Shown: piece by piece, positions 25,511 to 33,682 of the stretch
How the letters are laid out: each line of letters opens with the position of its first letter
Position numbering within the stretch: position 1 is the stretch's first letter
Source: DTU052 sp050951725
GTDB taxonomy: Bacteria; Bacillota; Syntrophomonadia; Syntrophomonadales; DTU052
Length of the DNA: 64,000 nucleotides
Reading direction: 5' to 3'
Assembly (NCBI GenBank): GCA_050951725.1
Contig: JBMNJO010000015.1
Coordinates: forward strand, 1-64,000
Program-made: the position numbers and the translations under genes
Notes under the pieces: model-generated
What the model saw: the letters and a program-made list of their open reading frames with translations, nothing else
The model's database searches: none
What the model was told of the DNA's origin: nothing

Positions 25511-26671
25511 CTACAGGTAGCTGTTGGGGTTCACAGGGGTTCCGTTTTTACGGACCTCGAAGTGGAGATGAGGTCCGGTGCTCCAGCCGGTGGAACCAGC
25601 TCGGCCAATAGTCTGACCCTTGGTGACAGTAGCTCCTGCTTTGGTTTCAAACTTGGACAGGTGCGCGTAGAGGGTGGATATCCCTCCCCCGTGATCTATG
25701 ATGATCATGTTGCCGTAAGCCGAGTTATAGGTGACCGTCATAACCTTTCCACTATCTGCGGCCACCACCTTGGCTCCCTGGGGCGCTCCAATGTCCATGC
25801 CGGTATGTAATTTGTTCTGCTTCAATATCGGGTGGTAACGCATCCCGTATTTTGAGGTTATCCTAGTATACCCCGGAGCCGGCCAGGTGAACTTGCCGGT
25901 ACCCACATAGGCGCCGTCACCCTGCTGCATACGTCGGATCATGATTTCGATCTCTTGTGACGCCTGTTCCAGTTCCTTAAGGGCTTTCTCGTAAGCCTTC
26001 CGGTCATTCTGTACTTCTTTGAGGGCAGCCTTTCGTTGACCCGTTTTGGCCTCCAGCTGCTGCTCCTTTGCCTTTATGGCATCCTGAGCTTCCTGTAAAG
26101 CCTTCTTGTTAACTTCCAGCTGTTTTTTCTTGTCCTCTAATTGCTGCCGCTCTTCGGCAATGGTCGTAATCAGTTCCTGGTCCTGGTTGACAATCTCTTT
26201 CAAAAGCTCCCATCTGGTGAGAAAGTCCGAAAAATCCGTCGCCGATAACAGCACTTCCAGGTACGATATATCCCCTACCTCATAAATCAAAACCAGCCGC
26301 TCGCCCAGAACCTCAGTGCGCTCTGCCAGATGAGCCTCAGCTTCCGCGATTTCCTCCTCAGTCACCTCAATGCGCCGGTTTACGACCTTGACCTGGCTTT
26401 CCAGGGAGGCAATCTCATTCTCCGTCTGTTTTATTTCCCTTTCCAGTTTGCTGACCTCACTGATTATTCCGGTCTCTTTGCTCCTGGCTGATCCCACCAG
26501 CTGTCGCTGGGCTTCAATCTGCTTTCTCAGCGCATCCAGCTGGGACTGCTTGTCCTTCAGTTCATCAGCCCGAACCGGATGAACTGCCGGTGGTAAGTAT
26601 CCGATAGCCGGTATCAGGAATGCAAATACCAGCAGGGAAGCTATTATCCTTCTGATTCTCATGACTCTCAT
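25511..26671 (-). CDS. M23-family murein hydrolase with coiled-coil domain (EnvC/CwlO-like activator)
   Basis: This is a 386-residue exported protein. A signal peptide (residues about 8-28) is followed by a long coiled coil (about 35-245, repeated KELE/QLE patterns) and a C-terminal LytM domain. The domain has the zinc ligands HTGMDIG and HLHFEV, so it is probably catalytically active. The coiled coil plus peptidase matches proteins gated by FtsEX (EnvC, PcsB, CwlO types), and ftsX lies directly upstream by 120 bases. Activation by FtsEX is inferred from this context. Confidence 0.88.
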   Translation of the reverse strand: MRVMRIRRIIASLLVFAFLIPAIGYLPPAVHPVRADELKDKQSQLDALRKQIEAQRQLVGSARSKETGIISEVSKLEREIKQTENEIASLESQVKVVNRRIEVTEEEIAEAEAHLAERTEVLGERLVLIYEVGDISYLEVLLSATDFSDFLTRWELLKEIVNQDQELITTIAEERQQLEDKKKQLEVNKKALQEAQDAIKAKEQQLEAKTGQRKAALKEVQNDRKAYEKALKELEQASQEIEIMIRRMQQGDGAYVGTGKFTWPAPGYTRITSKYGMRYHPILKQNKLHTGMDIGAPQGAKVVAADSGKVMTVTYNSAYGNMIIIDHGGGISTLYAHLSKFETKAGATVTKGQTIGRAGSTGWSTGPHLHFEVRKNGTPVNPNSYL

Positions 26672-26791
26672 AACTCCTTTTCTCGTATTGATTCGCCGCA
26701 GTGGAACCTGGGCAAGTACCTGTCCGATATAGCTCCTCGGTTGTCAGAACCGCTCGGCCTTATGCACCTGGACTTGGGTGTTCATCAGTCC

Positions 26792-27682
26792 CTAAACATC
26801 CAGGAACTTGTTTACCGATATGAAGGTTCCCACGATTCCCAGGCCGATTCCGGCTCCACTCAGTGCCAGGAAGAGGTTTATGAGGACCCGATCGTCCGTT
26901 ATCAGCGGTAAAAACGCCAACGCCGGTTGGACGTTTTCAATCAGGTAATGGTAACCAAGTGATAGGAAGAGGATGGCAACCAGGGTTCCCGACAAGGCCA
27001 GAAAAACCCCTTCCAGAAAGAACGGTGCGCGAATAAAACGGTTGGTCGCACCGACCAGTTTCATAATGTATATCTCCTTGCGCCGGGAGAAGATAGTCAG
27101 CCTGATGGTGGTGGCTACCAGGAAAACAGCGGCTATGCCCAGGAATATCACAATGAAAACGCTGATGATCCGTACCCAGCGGGTGGCGGAAAACAGTTGC
27201 TGCACGACTTCCTGCCCATAACGCAGCTTGGATATCCCCTGCATCTTATCCAGCGCTGCCGCCAGTGTGGCCACTTCCCGGGGATTCTCGCACTTTATCT
27301 TAAAACTGTGCGGCAAAGGGTTGTTGCCTTCCAAGGTCTCCAGCAGGTCATACTCACCCTTCCCCAGCTTATTCTCCAGCGAGGACAGAGCCTGATCCTG
27401 GGAAACAAAGGTAACCGACAAGACCCCTGGATACTTTATCAGCTTTTCCTCCAGCTGATTTCTTTCCCGGAGTGTGAGATCCTCCTCCAGAAAGGCTATA
27501 ATCTCGACATCCGACTCCAGCTTTTCGATGACCTCCCCGCTGTTCATATACAGGAGAATCGCCAAACCCAGGATAAAAACACAGATGGAAACGGTGGTTG
27601 CGGTAGCCAGGCTCAGTAAACGGTTGCGTCCCAGTGAGGTTTTGGCCTCCCGGAAGAAGTATTTGATCGTGTTCCACCTCAT
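26792..27682 (-). CDS. ftsX: Cell-division ABC transporter permease-like FtsX
   Basis: This 296-residue protein has the FtsX layout: a cytoplasmic N-terminus (FREAKTSLGRNRLLSLAT), one membrane helix, an extracellular domain (about 50-165), then three membrane helices. With FtsE it transmits ATP hydrolysis to a cell-wall hydrolase. It overlaps the ftsE stop by 4 bp and is followed by the M23 hydrolase. Confidence 0.95.
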   Translation of the reverse strand: MRWNTIKYFFREAKTSLGRNRLLSLATATTVSICVFILGLAILLYMNSGEVIEKLESDVEIIAFLEEDLTLRERNQLEEKLIKYPGVLSVTFVSQDQALSSLENKLGKGEYDLLETLEGNNPLPHSFKIKCENPREVATLAAALDKMQGISKLRYGQEVVQQLFSATRWVRIISVFIVIFLGIAAVFLVATTIRLTIFSRRKEIYIMKLVGATNRFIRAPFFLEGVFLALSGTLVAILFLSLGYHYLIENVQPALAFLPLITDDRVLINLFLALSGAGIGLGIVGTFISVNKFLDV

Positions 27683-28356
27683 GCTATTTCTCCTATGGAA
27701 TCGGAAACCACGGCCCCTTTTTCAAGATATATCACCCGTTTGTGCATCCGGCGCACAATATCCTGCGCGTGGGTGGCCATGATTATAGTGGTCCCTTTTT
27801 TGTTGATCTCAGATAGGAGTTCCATGATCTCCCAGGAGGTGTCTACGTCAAGATTACCGGTTGGCTCATCAGCAATGACTATTAGAGGATGATTAATTAT
27901 GGCCCTGGCAATGCCTACCCTCTGCTGTTCCCCTCCAGACAGCTGTGATGGGAAACTCTCCTCCTTGCCTTTCAGGCCTACCATTTTCAAGGTCTCCTCT
28001 ACCCGGTTGTTGATCTGCTGGGGATGCGCCCCGACCACCTGCATGGCAAAGGCTACGTTTTCCCGGACCGTTTTGTTCTCCAGGAGTTTAAAGTCCTGAA
28101 AAACCACCCCGATATTACGACGCAGTTGAGGAACCTCGGAGGCCTTCATACGCAGAATGCTGCGTGAAGCGATAAATATCTGACCACGGGTAGGCAGCTC
28201 TTCCCGCATCAGCATTTTTATAAAAGTTGATTTACCTGCGCCGCTGTGTCCCATCAGGAACACGAACTCACCGCGTTCAATCTTTAAGGTAACATCAACT
28301 AATGCCCGCACCCCGTTGGAATAAGTCTTCGATACATTGTACATCTGAACAAGCAA
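27679..28356 (-). CDS. ftsE: Cell-division ATP-binding protein FtsE
   Basis: The 225-residue ABC ATPase has Walker A GHSGAGKSTF (residues about 36-45), signature LSGGEQQRVGIARAI, and Walker B VIADEPTGNLD. It pairs with FtsX at the membrane. The start TAC-ATC segment shows the common MYNVSKTYSNG beginning. It is the first gene of an ftsE-ftsX-M23 unit. Confidence 0.95.
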   Translation of the reverse strand: MLVQMYNVSKTYSNGVRALVDVTLKIERGEFVFLMGHSGAGKSTFIKMLMREELPTRGQIFIASRSILRMKASEVPQLRRNIGVVFQDFKLLENKTVRENVAFAMQVVGAHPQQINNRVEETLKMVGLKGKEESFPSQLSGGEQQRVGIARAIINHPLIVIADEPTGNLDVDTSWEIMELLSEINKKGTTIIMATHAQDIVRRMHKRVIYLEKGAVVSDSIGEIA

Positions 28357-28480
28357 AAACCCCTCACCCCAAACCTATAACGAAAATAAATACAAAAGCA
28401 TGTAAATGCACACTATAAAACTCTACGCCAATAAGTGTCACAATCTAACAGACACTGTCCAATTAAGCGCGATAAGGCAC

Positions 28481-28516
28481 AAAAAAACCACCTTATACCT
28501 TATAGGAAAGGTGGTT
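28481..28516 (-). terminator. Terminator after the transketolase C-terminal gene
   Basis: A 9-bp perfect stem AACCACCTT/AAGGTGGTT with a 13-base loop is followed on the minus strand by a run of seven T. It separates the transketolase genes from ftsE. Confidence 0.88.
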
Positions 28517-28539
28517 CTACACCAATTATATTGATTCCT

Positions 28540-29484
28540 TTATTTTGTTGTCTTTTTTGACATGGAAATTTGGGCCGCCTCGACAATATGGCCAGCCGTA
28601 AGTCCGTAAAAATCGAGCAATTCCTGGGGAGTTCCCGATTGGCCAAAGCTGTCCTGAATCCCGACCTTGACTACCGGTACCGGGTACTCAGAGGTGACCA
28701 GTTCGGAAACCGCACTGCCCAATCCCCCAATAATACTGTGTTCTTCGGCGGTTACCAGGCAGCCGGTCAGACGCGCCGCCTTTAGTATTGCTTCGGTGTC
28801 GAGCGGTTTGATGGTGTGGATATCAAGTACGGTGGCCTCGATTCCCTGTTCTGCCAGTTTGGCAGCGGCCTGCAAGGCTTCCTGCACCATCATCCCGCAG
28901 GCCAGTATCCCTACATCCTTGCCTTCCCGCAGCCTAATCGCTTTACCGATCTCGAAGCTGACATCATCACCATATATAACCGGAACCTTGGAACGCCCCA
29001 GCCGCAGATAGCAGGGCCCTGGTTCGTGATAAATCGCCTTAACCGCCCGGGCAGCGCTGGGACCGTCGGCGGGAACGATAACCTTCATATTCGGTATTAC
29101 CCTCATCAGGGCCATGTCCTCCACCGACTGGTGCGAACTGCCGTCCTCACCCACAGTTATCCCGGCATGGGAGGCACATATCTTGACGTTCAGCTCAGCG
29201 TAGGCGATGGAATTGCGGATCTGCTCAAACGCCCTCCCGGTGGCAAATATTGCAAAGGTGCTGGCGAACACCACTTTGCCGGAAGCGGCCAGACCTGCCG
29301 CTGTCGCCATCATATTCTGCTCGGCTATACCCATGTCAAAGAAACGTTCCGGATAGGCCCGGGCGAAATCAACCGTCTTGGTGGATTTGGAAAGGTCAGC
29401 GTCCAAAACCACTACGTCCTGGTATTCTCCTCCTAGTTCTTTCAAGGCCTGCCCATAGGCATCCCTGGTTGCTGCTTGTGCCAT
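28540..29484 (-). CDS. Transketolase, C-terminal subunit
   Basis: This protein of about 314 residues carries the central pyrimidine-binding and C-terminal domains of transketolase (AEQNMMATAAGLAASGKVVFAS split over the usual helix, HAGITVGEDGSSHQ, EEHSIIGGLGSAVSE). ATG at 29484 with GGAGG five bases upstream is preferred over ATG at 29496, which overlaps that site. The partner N-terminal gene is directly upstream. A split transketolase is common in anaerobes and archaea. A 1-deoxyxylulose phosphate synthase role is unlikely because the two chains are separate. Confidence 0.9.
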   Translation of the reverse strand: MAQAATRDAYGQALKELGGEYQDVVVLDADLSKSTKTVDFARAYPERFFDMGIAEQNMMATAAGLAASGKVVFASTFAIFATGRAFEQIRNSIAYAELNVKICASHAGITVGEDGSSHQSVEDMALMRVIPNMKVIVPADGPSAARAVKAIYHEPGPCYLRLGRSKVPVIYGDDVSFEIGKAIRLREGKDVGILACGMMVQEALQAAAKLAEQGIEATVLDIHTIKPLDTEAILKAARLTGCLVTAEEHSIIGGLGSAVSELVTSEYPVPVVKVGIQDSFGQSGTPQELLDFYGLTAGHIVEAAQISMSKKTTK

Positions 29485-29523
29485 CTCGTCCTCCATTTGT
29501 ATTCATAATCTCAGTGCATCATT

Positions 29524-29552
29524 TGCATCATGGGGACAGTCCCCATGATGCA
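29524..29552. repeat. Family A palindrome inside the transketolase operon
   Basis: A 29-bp near-perfect palindrome (TGCATCATGGGGAC, central A, complement) fills the 74-base gap between the two transketolase subunit genes. In the mRNA it would form a 14-bp hairpin. Confidence 0.9.
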
Positions 29553-29558
29553 ATCGGA

Positions 29559-30392
29559 TCAGACACAGTCGAATTCGCGCAAGGCCTGCTCGATCTGTTC
29601 CTGGGACGGTGCTTTGCCGTGCCAGTCTACCTGGTTCTCCATAAATGAGCAGCCTTTACCCTTGGTGGTCCGGGCAATTATCGCAAACGGCCGGCCTTTG
29701 GTCTGCCGGGCCTCATTAAGGGTCTGTAATATTGCTCCGGTATCGTGTCCATCTATCTCCCGGGTCTCCCAGCCGAAGGCCCTGAACTTATCGGCAATAG
29801 GTTCAATGGACATCACATCGGCCAGGGGACCATCGATCTGCAGACCGTTATTGTCCACAAAGGCTACCAGGTTATCCAGCCGGTAATGCTTGGCAGCCAT
29901 GACTGCCTCCCAGACCATGCCTTCCTCGATCTCCCCATCACCCAACAGCACATAAACCCGCGAGTCCCGGCGATCCAGCCTGGCAGCAAGTGCCATACCT
30001 ACTGCCCAGCCAATCCCCTGGCCCAGAGAACCGGTGGAGGCTTCTACTCCGGGCAGCCTGCGCATGTCAGGATGTCCCTGCAGGGGACTGCCGAACTTGC
30101 GTAAGGTTGCCAGCATATCCTGCGGGAAAAAACCGGCCTCCGCCAACACCGCGTAAAGCAGCGGGGCTGCGTGCCCCTTGGAGAGTACAAAACGATCCCG
30201 CTCCGGCCAATCCGGGCGCTGCGGATCGTACCTCATCTCCCAGAAATAGAGACTGGCCACAATGTCAGCCGCGGACAAGGCCCCTCCCGGGTGTCCGGAA
30301 CCAGCCCGGCCCACCATCTGAATAATCTCCCGGCGCAGCCGTTTGGCCCTGCCTCCTATAGCGTCTATCACCTGTTGATTAATCTCATGCAT
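29559..30392 (-). CDS. Transketolase, N-terminal (thiamine diphosphate) subunit
   Basis: The product is 277 residues with substrate motif GRAGSGHPGGALSAAD near residue 27, VLSKGHAAPLLYA and the thiamine diphosphate/Mg motif GDGEIEEGMVWEA...VDNN near residue 150. It supplies the cofactor-binding half of transketolase, moving two-carbon units in the pentose phosphate pathway. The start has AGGAG seven bases upstream. A palindrome separates it from the C-terminal gene. The next 266 bases upstream hold no visible gene. Confidence 0.9.
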   Translation of the reverse strand: MHEINQQVIDAIGGRAKRLRREIIQMVGRAGSGHPGGALSAADIVASLYFWEMRYDPQRPDWPERDRFVLSKGHAAPLLYAVLAEAGFFPQDMLATLRKFGSPLQGHPDMRRLPGVEASTGSLGQGIGWAVGMALAARLDRRDSRVYVLLGDGEIEEGMVWEAVMAAKHYRLDNLVAFVDNNGLQIDGPLADVMSIEPIADKFRAFGWETREIDGHDTGAILQTLNEARQTKGRPFAIIARTTKGKGCSFMENQVDWHGKAPSQEQIEQALREFDCV

Positions 30393-30658
30393 GTTTTTAC
30401 TCCTATTATTGATTAAAATGGGTGAACCCTGTGGGCGCTAGCGGACCGTTCCTGATAAGCACCCGGAAGTTTGGCGCCCTATTTTTAACCAGGTATTGTT
30501 ACTATAAGCCGGACATGGTTCACTACATATATGGCGCAAATCTTTCATGTGCGAAGAAACAGGACAAGAATGATTTCCGCCTCGAGCTCACCGTTCACTT
30601 TTCATTTCCTGCTTCCTGCATACTATAGCTTGCAAGTAAAGAACCATCCCTATGCCGC

Positions 30659-31772
30659 TTATTCCTTTAACAGGTTTTCTGCTTCCGCGTGCAAATATGC
30701 AGAAATAAATTGATTGATGTCCCCGTTCAGGACCGAGTCCACATTGCCGACCTCGACCCCGGTACGGTGGTCCTTGATCAGACTGAAGGGGTTAAGGACA
30801 TAGGACCTTATCTGGTTCCCCCAGGCGATATCCTTGTGTTCCCCTTTGATCTTCTGTATATTCTCCGCCTGTTCCTTGCTCTTCAGCTCAAACAGCCGGG
30901 CCTTCAGTATCTTGGTAGCCGCATGCTTGTTGGCGTGCTGGGACCTCTCATTCTGACACTGCACCACAATCCCGGTAGGAAGGTGGGTTATACGTACTGC
31001 GGAATCGGTCTTGTTGACATGCTGGCCACCGGCTCCGCCGGAACGGAAGGTGTCTATCCGCAAATCCTCCGGTTTGATATTGACCTCCACCTCCTCGGGC
31101 AGGTCCGGCATGACTTCCACCTGGGCGAAACTGGTATGGCGACGGCCGGATGAATCAAAGGGGGAAACCCTGACCAGGCGGTGCACTCCCCGCTCACCCT
31201 TCAGTCTCCCGTAGGCAAACCGCCCCTTGACATAAAAGGTGGCGCTCTTGATCCCCGCCTCATCACCGGGAATCATGTCCCATAACTCATGGCCGTCCAT
31301 ATTATCTTCAGCCCACCGGCTGTACATGCGCAAGAGCATCTCCGCCCAGTCCTGGGCATCAGTGCCCCCTGCACCCGCGTGCAGCGACACTATGGCGTTG
31401 TTGCGGTCATACTCGCCGGCGAACAGGATATTCAACTCAAACTCCTCGAAATCCTGCTTGAGACGGGCCAGTTCCAGGGCCGCCTCTTCAAACAGTTCTT
31501 TCTCCTCCTCACTCACCGCCATTTCCAACAGGCCTTTTAAATCTGTGGTCTCCGCCAGCAGGCGGTGATGGGTATCCAGGGTTTCCTTCAGGTCACTGAT
31601 GCGCCGCAGGACCTTTTGCGCCTCCCGGTTATCATCCCAGAAACCGGGGTTGACGGTCTTCTTCTCCAGGACCGAGATCTCCTGGCTGATCCCCTCTAAG
31701 TCAAAGAGACCTCCCTATTTCCATGAGTCGCTCCTCAATGTATTCCGCCATGTTTTGTGGATCTTCCAGCAT
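30659..31772 (-). CDS. prfB: Peptide chain release factor 2 with programmed +1 frameshift
   Basis: RF2 ends translation at UGA and UAA. The first 23 codons (MLEDPQNMAEYIEERLMEIG then RSL) start at ATG 31772 with AAGGAG upstream and end at an in-frame TGA at 31703-31701. Reading resumes one base on at GAC (DLEGISQEI), giving about 370 residues. The site CTTTGAC with upstream GGGAGG is the classic autoregulatory RF2 shift. The RF2 anticodon-like SPF motif (VSPFDSSG) and the catalytic GGQ (GGAGGQHVNKTDSA) are present. An ORF caller will miss the first part. Confidence 0.96.
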
Positions 31773-32092
31773 ATAATCACTCCTTGGACGAACTGCCCCC
31801 GACCAGTTGGGGGCTTCCGCCTGAACTATTCCTTTTATACGGTAATACTATCGGGATTCATTTGCAACCTTCGTGATTGACAGACCGCACGGCGATAGCC
31901 TTTGGCTGACGGAGATTGCTCTGGTCCCGATACTCCTGTTGGGTTGACCACTCTACCCTGCATATCAGAACACGGCCCCGTTCAGGCTACAGGCATAATG
32001 GAAAGCGTCTGAACCAAAGTTGCTTGCAAGCGGGGCTCGTGCCGATCCCAGACAAATTTGCGGTCAGTGACAGAATCACGCCCGTAGGCTGA
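31773..32092. other. Intergenic region between prfB and motB
   Basis: This 320-base gap holds no convincing gene. A hairpin GCCCCC/GGGGGC (31795-31814) lies in the prfB leader without a T-run, so it is more likely a leader structure than a terminator. Confidence 0.4.
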
Positions 32093-32887
32093 TCAGAGAG
32101 GTGCTGTTTCTTCTGGTGCTGGTTCGAAATAGCTGTACTTGTGTTTCAGGATCACGATATCGACCCGCCGGTTGATAGCACGGTTGGCCACGCTGTTATT
32201 GGGGACCAGGGGCCGGTACTCACCATATCCCGTAGCTGATATCTTTTCGGGCTTCACGGAACCCTCGTTGATCAACTGCTGGGCAACATTGGTGGCACGA
32301 ATGACGGACAGCTCCCAGTTGGAGGGGAACTGAGCCGTATGTATAGGCAGGTTGTCAGTATGGCCTTCTACCCGTGTGTAGTTGGGCAGCTCGGCCAGGG
32401 ATTTCCCCACCCCGGAGATCACCTGCCTGGCCCGGGGAGTCAGTTCCGCCGACCCTTTGGGAAACAGCAGGGTATCCTTCAGGCTTATCACTAAACCCCG
32501 CTCCTGCTGCATAATCACGATGTTCTTGCTGATGCCCGGGTCCATGGTCTCCAGAATCTTCAGGTACTCAACCAGCTGCAGACGGGCGGCCTCCAACTCT
32601 GCCTGGCCCATCACGTCCCCGTGCTGGGCACCTGATTGGCCTTCAATGATTGCCGGTCCGGTAAAATCCAGGATCTCCGGCGCCTTGCCCGCCAGGACCT
32701 GACTCAGTGAACTGGCTACCGCCTGCATCTTTTGGGCATTGATGTTACTTATACTGTACATGACGACGAAGAAGATCATCAGGAGGGTGATCAGGTCGGC
32801 ATAGGTCAGGAGCCAGCGCTCCATACCCGGGCCATTTTCCCCTCCATTATGATTCTTTTTCCTTCGTCCGAATTTGATTCCCGCCAT
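32093..32887 (-). CDS. motB: Flagellar motor stator protein MotB
   Basis: The 264-residue protein has a basic N-terminus, a single membrane helix carrying the proton- or sodium-coupling Asp (LLTYADLITLLM, D31), and a C-terminal OmpA-type peptidoglycan-binding domain (VEGHTDNLPIH near residue 173). With MotA it forms the stator. It follows motA by 3 bases. H+ versus Na+ use cannot be decided here. Confidence 0.93.
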   Translation of the reverse strand: MAGIKFGRRKKNHNGGENGPGMERWLLTYADLITLLMIFFVVMYSISNINAQKMQAVASSLSQVLAGKAPEILDFTGPAIIEGQSGAQHGDVMGQAELEAARLQLVEYLKILETMDPGISKNIVIMQQERGLVISLKDTLLFPKGSAELTPRARQVISGVGKSLAELPNYTRVEGHTDNLPIHTAQFPSNWELSVIRATNVAQQLINEGSVKPEKISATGYGEYRPLVPNNSVANRAINRRVDIVILKHKYSYFEPAPEETAPL

Positions 32888-32890
32888 CTC

Positions 32891-33682
32891 TTACATTCCT
32901 ATCCCAACCGCCTCGTTCTCCAGCAGCGTCTCCTTCTCCCTGTCCGGCAGGAAAGTGAGCAGTTTTTCCCTTATGACCCGGGGGTTCTCCCCGGCCTGAA
33001 CTGAGAGAACACCCTCCAGAATAAGCTCCATCAAGGATACCTGGCGGGCAGTCTTGGTTTTCAGCTTCGTAGCAAAGGGAATCCATAAAAGGTTGGCGGT
33101 CGCAATTCCATAAAGGGTGGCCAGAAAAGCCGATGCTATCGCCGGACCCAGGGTATCCGGATCCTGGATATTCCCCAGCACATGAACCAAACCCATGACC
33201 GTTCCGACTATACCCATGGTAGGAGCGAACCCACCAGCTGAGTTGAAGATCTCAACCCCCAGGTTCTGGCTCTGTTCATAAGCTGTAATCTCCATCTCCA
33301 GCATGTTTCTGGTCAGTTCCGGATCGGTTCCGTCGATAACCAGTTGCAGACCCCGCCGCATGAAATCATTGTCTATTTCTGACAGGTGGCTCTCCAGGCT
33401 GAGCAGGCCCTCGCGCCGCGCCCGGTCAGCCGTCTCCACCAGGTGTTCCACCGACCCGCCAAAGTCAATACTGTGCTCGGTAAAGATGGCCTTCAGAAAA
33501 CCCGGGATTGTCTTGAGCTCTGCATAGCCGAAACTAATGGTAACCGCACCTATGGTTCCACCCATCACGATTGCTCCGGACGAGCCAACGAAGAGGCTGC
33601 CGAAATGGCCGCCTTCCAATATGAATCCGCCAATCACTCCTCCAAAGCCTATTATTAATCCGATCAGGGTGGTGAGGTCCAT
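32891..33682 (-). CDS. motA: Flagellar motor stator protein MotA
   Basis: This 263-residue membrane protein begins MDLTTLIGLIIGFGGVIGG. It has four membrane helices and the large cytoplasmic loop between helices 2 and 3 that pushes FliG, plus the conserved GIVGTVMGLVHVLGN of helix 3. Its start shares one base with the secA stop (TAATG), so motAB may be translated from the secA message. Placement of motAB after secA differs from B. subtilis. Confidence 0.93.
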   Translation of the reverse strand: MDLTTLIGLIIGFGGVIGGFILEGGHFGSLFVGSSGAIVMGGTIGAVTISFGYAELKTIPGFLKAIFTEHSIDFGGSVEHLVETADRARREGLLSLESHLSEIDNDFMRRGLQLVIDGTDPELTRNMLEMEITAYEQSQNLGVEIFNSAGGFAPTMGIVGTVMGLVHVLGNIQDPDTLGPAIASAFLATLYGIATANLLWIPFATKLKTKTARQVSLMELILEGVLSVQAGENPRVIREKLLTFLPDREKETLLENEAVGIGM

